This document shows positions 1 to 5,351 of a stretch of 7,286 bases of DNA, piece by piece. The notes beneath the pieces are model-generated. The model was not told the DNA's origin. It worked only from the letters and a program-made list of their open reading frames with translations, and made no database searches. Each line of letters begins with the position of its first letter. Position 1 is the first letter of the stretch. Both the position numbers and the translations under genes were made by a program. This stretch comes from Multiplicimicrobium sp043718225 (GTDB lineage: Bacteria > Omnitrophota > Omnitrophia > Omnitrophales > Aquincolibacteriaceae), in NCBI GenBank assembly GCA_043718225.1, contig JAYSWD010000036.1:1-7286 (forward strand), in the 5' to 3' direction.

Positions 1-557
1 TCGAGCATTTTCAAATAACCGTCTTCTTCAAAAAAGTAATCGCATTTGCGGTAATGATCGGGGTCGAAAGTAAGCTGGTACTGGCCCAAGAGCTCGCGCA
101 GCAAATCATAGCGCTGGCGCGCGTCAAGCGACGCGTCATCCGGGGCGTGAAGCATTCCGATTCTGCGGTAACCGCGTGAAAGAAGATGCCGCATCGCGAG
201 ATGGACGCTTTCTTTATTGTCACAATATACAATGCTCGCACGCAGGCCCGGTGTAGGATCATTAATCACCACCACGGGAATTTTTTTTTCGTCCAGAGCT
301 TCCGCAATATAACGGTCGTGGATACGCCAGGTGATTAAAATGAGTCCGTCGAGATTATGCCGGTCTAAAATTTTAAAATCAGGGTCTTGATATTCGCTTT
401 CTTTCACAAGAATAAGACGAAAGTCATGCTGTGTTCCCACAAGGGCATTCGTGACACCGATCAAAAGCTGCGTAAAATAATCGCCTTTGAAAAGCTCGGG
501 CGTAAACGCGCCGATCAGCCCGATCGTTAACCTTTTTTTGTTCGTTTCTACCGCCAT
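1..557 (-). CDS. LacI/PBP1-type ligand-binding domain protein lacking an N-terminal HTH (partial, C-terminus cut by window edge)
   Basis: About 185 codons are open from an ATG at 557 to the left edge, so the C-terminus is missing. The translation reads like the periplasmic-binding-protein-like sensor domain of LacI/GalR regulators. It begins with a first strand KRLTIGLIGAF at about residues 8-18. DGLILI (about 73-78), IPVVVIND (about 96-103), YCDN followed by AMRHLLSRGYRRIGML (about 116-138) and DARQRYD (about 146-152) come in the expected order. What is odd is the N-terminus. Family regulators carry about 60 residues of helix-turn-helix and hinge before the first strand, but here only about 8 residues precede it. 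The frame stays open upstream to a TAA at about 657-659, yet those 33 or so codons do not look like an HTH. It may be a stand-alone sugar-sensing or binding protein, or a regulator whose DNA-binding part was lost. No signal peptide is seen, so it should be cytoplasmic. It has its own promoter and structured leader upstream. Confidence 0.8.
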   Translation of the reverse strand, partial: MAVETNKKRLTIGLIGAFTPELFKGDYFTQLLIGVTNALVGTQHDFRLILVKESEYQDPDFKILDRHNLDGLILITWRIHDRYIAEALDEKKIPVVVINDPTPGLRASIVYCDNKESVHLAMRHLLSRGYRRIGMLHAPDDASLDARQRYDLLRELLGQYQLTFDPDHYRKCDYFFEEDGYLKML

Positions 558-559
558 AA

Positions 560-566
560 CTCCTTC
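560..566 (-). promoter_or_regulatory. Shine-Dalgarno GAAGGAG with unusually short spacing
   Basis: On the minus strand GAAGGAG is followed by only TT before the ATG at 557. The motif is strong but the 2-nt spacing is shorter than usual. No other in-frame start lies close downstream. Upstream in-frame TTG/GTG codons at about 642-647 fall inside the leader hairpin. The ATG remains the best choice, but the start is less certain than for the other genes. Confidence 0.5.
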
Positions 567-613
567 AAGTTCAGTCTCGTATGCCTTATTCCATTTAATT
601 TTGGGTAATAATG

Positions 614-670
614 CTAAGCGGTGAGCGAATTGAAACTGGAACACCAATTTCGATTGTTATGAACCGCTAG
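614..670 (-). promoter_or_regulatory. Nested inverted repeat in the leader of the LacI-type gene
   Basis: Outer arms on the minus strand are CTAGCGGT and ACCGCTTAG. Inside them lies GAAATTGG-TGTT-CCAGTTTC (632-651), an 8-bp stem with one G-T pair and a 4-nt loop. The two stems are separated by an internal loop of roughly 10 nt on each side. The structure begins about 10 bp after the -10 box, so it would sit at the 5' end of the transcript. It is not followed by a T-run, so it is not a typical terminator. It could be an operator for a dimeric regulator or an RNA structure in the leader. Confidence 0.5.
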
Positions 671-679
671 AAGGGTGTA

Positions 680-708
680 AATATACTACGCCTGATTTAT
701 GAATGCAA
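680..708 (-). promoter_or_regulatory. Predicted sigma70-type promoter for the LacI-type gene
   Basis: The minus strand has TTGCAT at 703-708, a 17-nt spacer, and TATATT at 680-685. Both boxes are close to the consensus and the spacing is ideal. The -35 box lies directly after the TGA stop of the upstream gene. Transcription would start near 672, giving a leader of about 115 nt. This argues that the LacI-type gene can be expressed separately from the operon upstream. Confidence 0.55.
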
Positions 709-1431
709 TCAAACGCGAAGCAATAGCTTCGAGGCGGGATGCCAATAATTAAGTTTTCCTGCCCCCGCAGCGCTGCCCTCTTTGGAACTAAGAACGGCAG
801 TCAATAATTCAAAGTCCGCCTGATTCGGGCAAAGTGGTGTCCGGCTCAGGTCCCGGAAAACAATTAGCGTAAGCGGTGCGGTTATAATTTTCGCACTTTG
901 CTTTTTGATAAAGCGCGCCACAGCTTCGGGCGCGGGCTTGCAAAAATCGAGATGAAGTTTCGACTCCACGCGACCAAATTCTGCTTCTGTGCGCTTATAC
1001 AAAACACCCCAAAGCGAGCCAAATTGAATCAATTTTCTTTCTCCCACCGCAAGCTTTTTGGCATGCGCGGTGAGGAGCGCCGTGAAATCATTCCATGACC
1101 ATGGCGCGTCGCCGATTTGGTATTGTAAAACATCAAAAGTATAATAACCGCGCGCGGCGTCCGAAACTTTGCGCATTGACGCCGCAAACCAATCCTGAAA
1201 CGCACGGAAAATAATTTTTTCATCCTCCGAAAGAAATGACATCACTTTCATTGGAAGACTTACGCCGTCTGCTCCGGTTAAACGGAAGACCTGAAAACCC
1301 TCTTCAATGCCCGTCCAAAACATTTCCCATTCCCGTAAATCAATACCGGCCTGAACAAATAAAGTTTGAAGTTGCGGAACCGCGAGAGGCTCCGGATTTT
1401 TTTTGATGGGCGGAGACAGGTCTGAATTCAC
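709..1431 (-). CDS. Conserved-looking protein of unknown function, last gene of a four-gene operon
   Basis: This 240-residue protein starts with GTG at 1431. The start overlaps the stop of the upstream gene as GTGA (1428-1431), which suggests translational coupling, and no Shine-Dalgarno site is evident. I do not recognise the family. There is no signal peptide and no membrane segment, so it is probably cytoplasmic or peripheral. It is rich in tryptophan and other aromatics in its first 140 residues (for example REWEMFW at about 33-39 and PWSWNDF at about 110-116). A Lys/Ala-rich stretch around 170-185 is followed by a hydrophobic strand APLTLIVFRDL at about 186-196. Two cysteines (in FCKPAPEA and PLCPNQ) do not form a recognisable metal motif. 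Its position behind the two paralogous membrane proteins suggests a shared process, but no activity can be inferred. Confidence 0.75.
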   Translation of the reverse strand: MNSDLSPPIKKNPEPLAVPQLQTLFVQAGIDLREWEMFWTGIEEGFQVFRLTGADGVSLPMKVMSFLSEDEKIIFRAFQDWFAASMRKVSDAARGYYTFDVLQYQIGDAPWSWNDFTALLTAHAKKLAVGERKLIQFGSLWGVLYKRTEAEFGRVESKLHLDFCKPAPEAVARFIKKQSAKIITAPLTLIVFRDLSRTPLCPNQADFELLTAVLSSKEGSAAGAGKLNYWHPASKLLLRV

Positions 1432-2534
1432 AAAGCGGAAGAACGCGCGGCGGGTTGTTTCTGTTCCGGAACTTGACTTGAAGATGCTTTCGATAGTATC
1501 TTTTTTTTGCGCACAACTCTCGGATCCTTGAAAATCATTTTTTCGACTTCGGCTTCGGATAATTTACGGTTCGCGTATTCAATTCCGAGGGCATTATGAT
1601 GGCGGTCCTTTTCGCTTTCCACCTCTGAGTTAAGCGCATCCCCGATTTCATGCGCATTCGTAGCCTCGCGGGCAAAATCGGCGCCGTAAGCTTTCGTGAG
1701 CCAATAGCTCCAAAAAATATGCCGCGGAACATCATAAGCAACCTGCGGGTCCCGTTTTTTTAATGCAACGGCCCGCATCTCGGCCGCCGTGCGAATACTC
1801 AAAAGCCGCGGTGTTTTGAGCAGGTTTTTGGCGGCAAGATTCAAGTCGGAATCCGTGAATTTAGGTTCGATCATTTCGGCGATAACGCGTAAATCTTCCG
1901 GGTTGCCTTCAAGATGCACAAAACCTTCCGCGTTCGCCGCCGAATGAAAACGGATTGAAATCGGCCAATCTTCGACGATGAAAACCGCGCGGCCATGCAA
2001 TTTTAAATCTTGAATCGGCCGGTCATCAAAAGCCCAGGCTTTAAACCACTTCGCTCTTTCCAAAATCTGGGACTTCCAGGAAAAAGGCGAACCCTCGATC
2101 ACCAGGCCGGTTTCAAAATCAAGGCCCGTGACAGACTCAAGCCTTTCGTGATCTTCTTTGTCTTCATTCAAAATTCGTCCGCCTTTTACGTCCATACCTA
2201 AAACTTCTGCTACTATTTTGAAAGATTTTCCGGTTATGCCCATCAAACCCAACCGGATTTGTTTAATCGAAAGATCAAATTCACGCGGCTCAAAATAAGG
2301 ATGCTGAATCCGGGTCACTCCGTTCAAACGAACACCCGACAGAACAATCCTATTTTGAATAAGGCGGACTTTTCCGTAATCCAGGAAATTGATCTCAATA
2401 TTGCGGCCCTCAGTTTTATGAATAAGTTTTTGCAGTTCCTTATCAAACTGAGGCTTAAGAATCATCAGCCCAATTAAGGCGCTGATCAAAAGAACCGCGA
2501 GCAACAGGACAAAAGCTTGCAGAAATTTCATCAT
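1428..2534 (-). CDS. Membrane-anchored protein with AsmA-like middle and DUF6973-like C-terminal domain (paralog B)
   Basis: This 368-residue protein has one N-terminal membrane helix (about 5-26). The next 100 or so residues follow the pattern of AsmA-family N-termini: LKPQFDKEL, then EGRNIEINFLDYG, a strand 'RIVLSGVRLNG', and FKIVAEVLGMDVKGG. A region with EGNPEDLR, IEPKFT and NLLKTP leads to a helical domain with RHIFW (271-275), AHEIGD (294-299), D310 and HN (313-314). The RHxxW...AHE...D..NN layout resembles DUF6973, recalled from memory. Here the first Asn of the NN pair is His. A basic, low-complexity tail (about 340-368, Ser/Pro/Gln/Ala-rich) follows and is absent from its neighbour. 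The domain should face the periplasm if the N-terminal helix has the usual inside-in orientation. Start: two adjacent ATGs (2534 and 2531) with no strong Shine-Dalgarno site. The gene sits 19 bp after the stop of its paralog and overlaps the next gene by 4 bp. Confidence 0.85.
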   Translation of the reverse strand: MMKFLQAFVLLLAVLLISALIGLMILKPQFDKELQKLIHKTEGRNIEINFLDYGKVRLIQNRIVLSGVRLNGVTRIQHPYFEPREFDLSIKQIRLGLMGITGKSFKIVAEVLGMDVKGGRILNEDKEDHERLESVTGLDFETGLVIEGSPFSWKSQILERAKWFKAWAFDDRPIQDLKLHGRAVFIVEDWPISIRFHSAANAEGFVHLEGNPEDLRVIAEMIEPKFTDSDLNLAAKNLLKTPRLLSIRTAAEMRAVALKKRDPQVAYDVPRHIFWSYWLTKAYGADFAREATNAHEIGDALNSEVESEKDRHHNALGIEYANRKLSEAEVEKMIFKDPRVVRKKKILSKASSSQVPEQKQPAARSSAL

Positions 2535-2553
2535 AGGAAGGAGCGCCTTAAAA

Positions 2554-3675
2554 CTAAGCCGTTTGAATCCGGGGAATCCGTGAATCCGTGAAAATTATTT
2601 TTTCAACTGCATCCTCGGAAAATTTGCGCTGGGCGTATTCGATTCCTAAAGCGTTATTGCGGCGGTCCTTTTCATGTTCCGCGTCGGTGTTTTGAAAGTC
2701 ACCAATTTCATGCGCATCCGTGGCGCGTAAAGCAAAATCCGCGCCGAATTTCTGCGTCAGCCAATAGCTCCAAAAAATATGCCGGATTGCGTCATCACCG
2801 ATTCCTAACTCAGACTTATAAATTTCTTCCGATTTTTTTTCGGCGCGTGTGCGGATATCGAGCAAAGCCGGCGTTTTGAGCAAATTTCTGGAAGCAATCG
2901 CAATATCTTCATTTGTAAATTTAGGTTCAATGGCCTGCGCGATTCTGCGCAAATCTTCCGGGTTTCCTTCAAGATACGCGGCTCCGCGGTGATCTTTGCG
3001 CGAATAAAAATAAACCTTTATCCTGGCGCCATCCGCGGCAAAATTCGCGTTGCCGCTTAAATCAATATTTTTCATCTGCTGCCCGTCAAGCGCCCAACTT
3101 TTAAATTGTCGGGCCCATTTCACGGCATGCCGTTTCCATTTCCAAGGTGACATCCCGATATGAATGGCGGTTTTAAAATTAACATCGGAAATTGATTCCA
3201 GCCTTCTTTGACTTTCTTCAACACCGGAGATAACCGCGCCCCCCTTAACTTCCAAACCGGTTACGCGGACACTTACACGAAAACCGCCGCTGAAGCCGTA
3301 TTTAAAATTAATTTGCATCATCGGAATATAAACGGCAAAGTGACGCGGTTGAAAATAAGGGTATTGGTAGCGAATAGTTCCATGAGCTTGCACTTGATTA
3401 AAAATCAGACCGCCCTGGGTGAGCTGAACGACGCCCAAATGAACTGAATTAAATTCTAGTTGGCGCCCCTTAGACCGGTGCATCAATTCAGTGATTTTTT
3501 GATCCACCTGCGGCCTCAAAATCACAATCGTCCAGGGAGAAACAACTATAAACACAATCAGAAGAATGACGCTCAGCGCCATCCATTTAAGAAATGATTT
3601 TTTAATTGCTAATTTGAATTTCGGTCCCGGTTTGTATTTCTTCTGTGGTATGTATTTAAAAGTCGGATATGGCAT
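2554..3675 (-). CDS. Membrane-anchored protein with AsmA-like middle and DUF6973-like C-terminal domain (paralog A)
   Basis: This 373-residue protein is a clear paralog of the gene just downstream. A basic cytoplasmic head (residues 1-30, Lys-rich) precedes one membrane helix (about 31-53). An AsmA-like stretch follows: LRPQVDQKI, SKGRQLEFNSVHLG, and FRVSVRVTGLEVKGG. The C-terminal half matches the paralog far more closely than the N-terminal half does, sharing EGNPEDLR, IEPKFT, NLLKTP, RHIFWSYWLT (298-307), AHEIGD (321-326), EKDR and NALGIEYA. The motif set RHxxW, AHE, D337 and NN (340-341) is intact here and resembles DUF6973, a helical domain of unknown function known also from some toxin-like proteins. 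That link rests on memory of the motif. The ATG at 3675 has GGGGG 5 nt upstream. The gene lies 28 bp behind the preceding operon gene. A role at the cell envelope is inferred only from the membrane anchor. Confidence 0.87.
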   Translation of the reverse strand: MPYPTFKYIPQKKYKPGPKFKLAIKKSFLKWMALSVILLIVFIVVSPWTIVILRPQVDQKITELMHRSKGRQLEFNSVHLGVVQLTQGGLIFNQVQAHGTIRYQYPYFQPRHFAVYIPMMQINFKYGFSGGFRVSVRVTGLEVKGGAVISGVEESQRRLESISDVNFKTAIHIGMSPWKWKRHAVKWARQFKSWALDGQQMKNIDLSGNANFAADGARIKVYFYSRKDHRGAAYLEGNPEDLRRIAQAIEPKFTNEDIAIASRNLLKTPALLDIRTRAEKKSEEIYKSELGIGDDAIRHIFWSYWLTQKFGADFALRATDAHEIGDFQNTDAEHEKDRRNNALGIEYAQRKFSEDAVEKIIFTDSRIPRIQTA

Positions 3676-3703
3676 CGCATCCCCCGCGCCAGCAAAAAAC
3701 CGA

Positions 3704-4312
3704 TCAATCGTTTAATTGATCTTCCAACTTGACGGCTAAATCGGAAATTTGCTTAATAAGATAATCAGGGACAAGCTTGCTTTGCGCGCATTCTCTTTGC
3801 ACGGCGATCAAAGAAGAAAGCGCCCGGCGCAAAACAGCGTTCCTTTTTGTTTTTTTGAATTCAAGACTTTCGGTATCCTGTGTTTTTTCGATGATTTTCT
3901 TCACTTTCGCGCGAACTTCCTGCTGTCCGGCGCCTTTTTCCAAAACCGATTCACGAATGTCAGCAAAATCCCGCTCGGGAATATTTTTATTATTTTTCGC
4001 GAGACGCAATGTATTGAGCGCATCCAAATCCGGGACTGGCTGAGATTGTTCCTTTTGGAAAAACTCGGGCTGAGAAAGCTTCGGCTCTTCGGTTTCAAGA
4101 AATGAGAAAGACTTAATAATCTTTGAAGCCATGGCCTCTTTCATTCCCAGTTCTTTCTTGCAATAAGTTTCAAAGGCGAGAAATCCCCAGCCTTTATACA
4201 TTTTGTCTTTATATATAGTCTGCAAATAGCGTCCAAGCTCGATCCAAGAAGCTTTGTAACTTTTCGCGGTTTGAAGCGTTTTATCCCGAATTTCTGTATC
4301 AATCACTGACAT
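3704..4312 (-). CDS. Helical, possibly DNA-binding protein of unknown family, first gene of the operon
   Basis: This 202-residue protein is predicted to be soluble and largely helical. The N-terminal part (about 10-72) contains WIELGRYLQ (23-31), GWGFLAFETYCKKELGM (41-57) and ASKIIKSFSFL (62-72). This layout recalls small helical domains such as DUF3102 or the helix-turn-helix region of ParB/KorB-like proteins (an 'iG..L' helix, a short G-W/F-F stretch, then a helix pair). I cannot confirm a family. A Gln/Glu/Pro-rich linker (about 73-95) leads to a charged region with PERDFADIRESVLEKG and a Lys-rich segment that may bind nucleic acid. The C-terminus is a probable coiled coil. The ATG at 4312 has CAGGAG (4318-4323) 5 nt upstream. 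As the first gene it could regulate the operon, with the dyad at 4344-4358 as a possible target, but that is inference. Confidence 0.8.
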   Translation of the reverse strand: MSVIDTEIRDKTLQTAKSYKASWIELGRYLQTIYKDKMYKGWGFLAFETYCKKELGMKEAMASKIIKSFSFLETEEPKLSQPEFFQKEQSQPVPDLDALNTLRLAKNNKNIPERDFADIRESVLEKGAGQQEVRAKVKKIIEKTQDTESLEFKKTKRNAVLRRALSSLIAVQRECAQSKLVPDYLIKQISDLAVKLEDQLND

Positions 4313-4343
4313 ATTTTCTCCTGCAGTCTGTTATGTTTTTGTT

Positions 4344-4358
4344 TTGAGCTTGGCTCAA
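4344..4358 (-). promoter_or_regulatory. Perfect dyad TTGAGC-CAA-GCTCAA upstream of the operon
   Basis: Two perfect 6-bp arms are separated by 3 bp, starting 32 bp upstream of the ATG at 4312. It could be an operator or a short leader hairpin. No T-run follows on either strand in the right orientation, so it is not a terminator. A weak promoter-like pair (TTGAGC, 17 nt, CATAAC) overlaps it but would put the transcription start almost on the ribosome binding site, so I do not call a promoter. Confidence 0.35.
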
Positions 4359-4370
4359 CCACGTTCAAAT

Positions 4371-4446
4371 TAGCTTCTAGCAAAAAGCTTATAGCACATG
4401 GCCAGAGACCGTTACTTTGCTATTGGCTATCGGCTATCAGCTCTTG
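4371..4446. repeat. Cluster of short GCTATnn / AGCTTnTAGC repeats
   Basis: Four tandem 7-bp units run from 4419 to 4446 on the plus strand: GCTATTG, GCTATCG, GCTATCA and GCTCTTG. Just to the left, AGCTTCTAGC (4372-4381) and AGCTTATAGC (4386-4395) are near-identical 10-mers 14 bp apart. The tandem units run into the 3' end of the lipoprotein gene and encode its last residues. This looks like slippage-prone microsatellite-like DNA or a degenerate dispersed repeat. The rest of 4313-4419 holds no gene. Confidence 0.65.
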
Positions 4447-4806
4447 GCTTGGCGCAATTGGAAAATCATCCAAATTCCACGAACAAGCTTTCGGTATGCT
4501 TGTCACCAAGCCATATTCCATAAAAATAACCGTTACGAATTGCCGGTCTGTTGTATTTTGTTTTACCAGAAAAAGACCCGGCGCTATCTCACGGACTTTT
4601 TCATACTCGTTTCCGGCACCGATTTTATCCGGCCGGATCTCAAGGCTCCCCTTCAACTTCGAACATTCCTGGCTCGAAACGTTAAACGCATTCGCCGTTT
4701 GATAAAACCCGTATGCCGGATGATCCTCCGGCAGCGGAATCTTAACGGGAGCGACACACCCCCCGATAGTCAAAATCAAACCTAGCCATAGCACTGCGTT
4801 TTTCAT
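4420..4806 (-). CDS. Small lipoprotein of unknown function
   Basis: This 128-residue protein starts with a short signal peptide, MKNAVLWLGLILT, followed by the lipobox IGGC with the acylated cysteine at position 17. A serine is not at +2 (VAPV follows), so sorting is uncertain. The mature part contains two further cysteines (48 and 108) that could form a disulfide in the periplasm or outside. It shows mixed strand-like segments: YEKVREIAPGLFLVKQ at about 68-83 and FVTVIFMEYGLVTSI at about 90-104. I do not recognise a family. The last ten or so residues (QELIADSQ) are encoded by the GCTATnn repeat cluster, so the C-terminus may have been altered by repeat expansion. The start has no Shine-Dalgarno site, while a perfect TATAAT lies only 15 bp upstream, so the transcript would have a very short leader. 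It is transcribed divergently from the OsmC-like gene and is 107 bp ahead of the operon on its left. Confidence 0.8.
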   Translation of the reverse strand: MKNAVLWLGLILTIGGCVAPVKIPLPEDHPAYGFYQTANAFNVSSQECSKLKGSLEIRPDKIGAGNEYEKVREIAPGLFLVKQNTTDRQFVTVIFMEYGLVTSIPKACSWNLDDFPIAPSQELIADSQ

Positions 4807-4828
4807 AAAATTAGTTCGGCATTATAAA
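4800..4828 (+). promoter_or_regulatory. Predicted promoter for the OsmC-like gene
   Basis: TTTTCA at 4800-4805 and TATAAA at 4823-4828 are separated by 17 bp, placing a start near 4835. The -35 box overlaps the start codon of the divergent lipoprotein gene. The -10 box shares bases 4823-4826 with the -10 of the opposite promoter. Confidence 0.45.
4821..4826 (-). promoter_or_regulatory. -10 box TATAAT of the lipoprotein gene
   Basis: On the minus strand a perfect TATAAT lies 14 bp before the ATG at 4806. The best -35 at 17 bp is weak (TGGTTA). A start near 4814 would leave a leader of about 8 nt without a Shine-Dalgarno site, which would make the message nearly leaderless. Confidence 0.4.
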
Positions 4829-4865
4829 CCAATCGCGCGGCACTAACCACAACCACGAGGCATAT

Positions 4866-5267
4866 ATGGTCGAAATTGAAGTCGAATTCACGGGCAATTT
4901 AAACACCAGGCTCAAACATCCCTCAGGCGCGGAAATCTGCACCACCCCGCCCAAAGACAACCAGGGCGAAGGCACCTGTTTTTCACCGACCGACATGGTC
5001 GCGGGCGCGCTTATTTCCTGTATGCTTACGATCATGGCGATTTACGCTAAACGGACCGGCATTGACTTAACGGGCGTTACCGGAAAAGTCACGAAAGAAA
5101 TGTCGGCTGAGCCGCGCCGAATCGGAAAACTTACGGTCAATTTTCAAATGCCGAAACGCTTCACAGAAAGCGAACGTAAGGCGCTCGAAACTGCCGCGAT
5201 GACTTGCCCCGTGCATAAAAGCCTGCACCCCAACGTCGAAGTTCCTGTGAAGTTCGAATACGCGTGA
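4866..5267 (+). CDS. OsmC/Ohr-family peroxiredoxin-like protein
   Basis: This 133-residue protein has the two hallmark cysteines of the OsmC/Ohr family. C52 sits in ALISCMLT at the start of the central long helix and C114 sits in MTCPVHKSL. The family uses this pair to reduce organic hydroperoxides in the cytoplasm. The length is typical for the shorter, YhfA-like OsmC proteins. GEGTCFSPTDMVAGALISC (34-52) is the usual 'G..P.dll..AL..C' entry, and the first strand EIEVEFTGNLNTRLKHPSG (3-21) matches the N-terminal sheet and supplies a candidate arginine (R15). The extra cysteines C25 and C38 are not part of the catalytic pair. The ATG has GAGG (4857-4860) 5 nt upstream. The gene stands alone on the plus strand between a divergent lipoprotein gene and a convergent TerC gene. 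Whether its substrate is peroxide or something else in this organism cannot be told. Confidence 0.93.
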   Translation: MVEIEVEFTGNLNTRLKHPSGAEICTTPPKDNQGEGTCFSPTDMVAGALISCMLTIMAIYAKRTGIDLTGVTGKVTKEMSAEPRRIGKLTVNFQMPKRFTESERKALETAAMTCPVHKSLHPNVEVPVKFEYA

Positions 5268-5279
5268 CGCTCTGCCTTC

Positions 5280-5337
5280 GTCATCGCGAGCCCAAAGGGC
5301 GTGGCGATCTAGATTGCTTCGCTTTGCTCGCAATGAC
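5280..5337. repeat. 58-bp palindromic intergenic repeat (GTCATYGCGAGC family)
   Basis: The 12-bp ends GTCATCGCGAGC (5280-5291) and GCTCGCAATGAC (5326-5337) are inverted with one mismatch. Inside are a GCCC-AAA-GGGC mini-hairpin (5290-5300) and a palindromic core GCGATCTAGATTGC (5304-5317). The minus strand reads GTCATTGCGAGCAAAGCGAAGC and onward. From memory this closely resembles a repeat that occurs in many copies between genes of several environmental bacterial phyla. It fills the gap between two convergent genes and abuts the TerC stop codon. Confidence 0.75.
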
Positions 5338-5351
5338 AGCTATTTTTTTTT
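5280..5351 (+). terminator. Likely intrinsic terminator of the OsmC-like gene
   Basis: The palindromic repeat can fold into a long hairpin, and nine T residues follow at 5343-5351 on the plus strand. The T-run lies 5 nt beyond the hairpin and also encodes the last three lysine codons of the convergent TerC gene on the other strand. For minus-strand transcripts the same hairpin lacks a T-run. Confidence 0.5.

Noticed and set aside
11..262. Minus-strand open frame of 83 codons
   Set aside because: It overlaps the LacI-type gene in another frame. The LacI frame has recognisable domain motifs, and this one has none.
1428..3675. Calling the DUF6973-like proteins toxins
   Set aside because: Similar domains occur in some polymorphic toxins, but here there is no secretion module, repeat region or immunity-like small gene, and the proteins are membrane-anchored.
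3609..3680. Out-of-frame ATG at 3680 opening a 23-codon frame just before paralog A
   Set aside because: It abuts the GGGGG ribosome binding site with no spacing, so it is unlikely to be used. The ATG at 3675 has normal spacing.
3749..4105. Plus-strand open frames of 118 and 88 codons opposite the first operon gene
   Set aside because: They are antisense shadows with no ribosome binding site or protein-like pattern. The minus-strand frame has a good ribosome binding site and helical domain.
4344..4358. Dyad as a terminator of the lipoprotein gene
   Set aside because: The stem is short and no T-run follows on the minus strand.
4419..4446. CRISPR array
   Set aside because: The units are 7 bp, directly adjacent and without spacers.
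4417..4785. Plus-strand open frame of 122 codons opposite the lipoprotein gene
   Set aside because: The minus-strand frame has a clear signal peptide and lipobox. The plus-strand frame has no convincing features.
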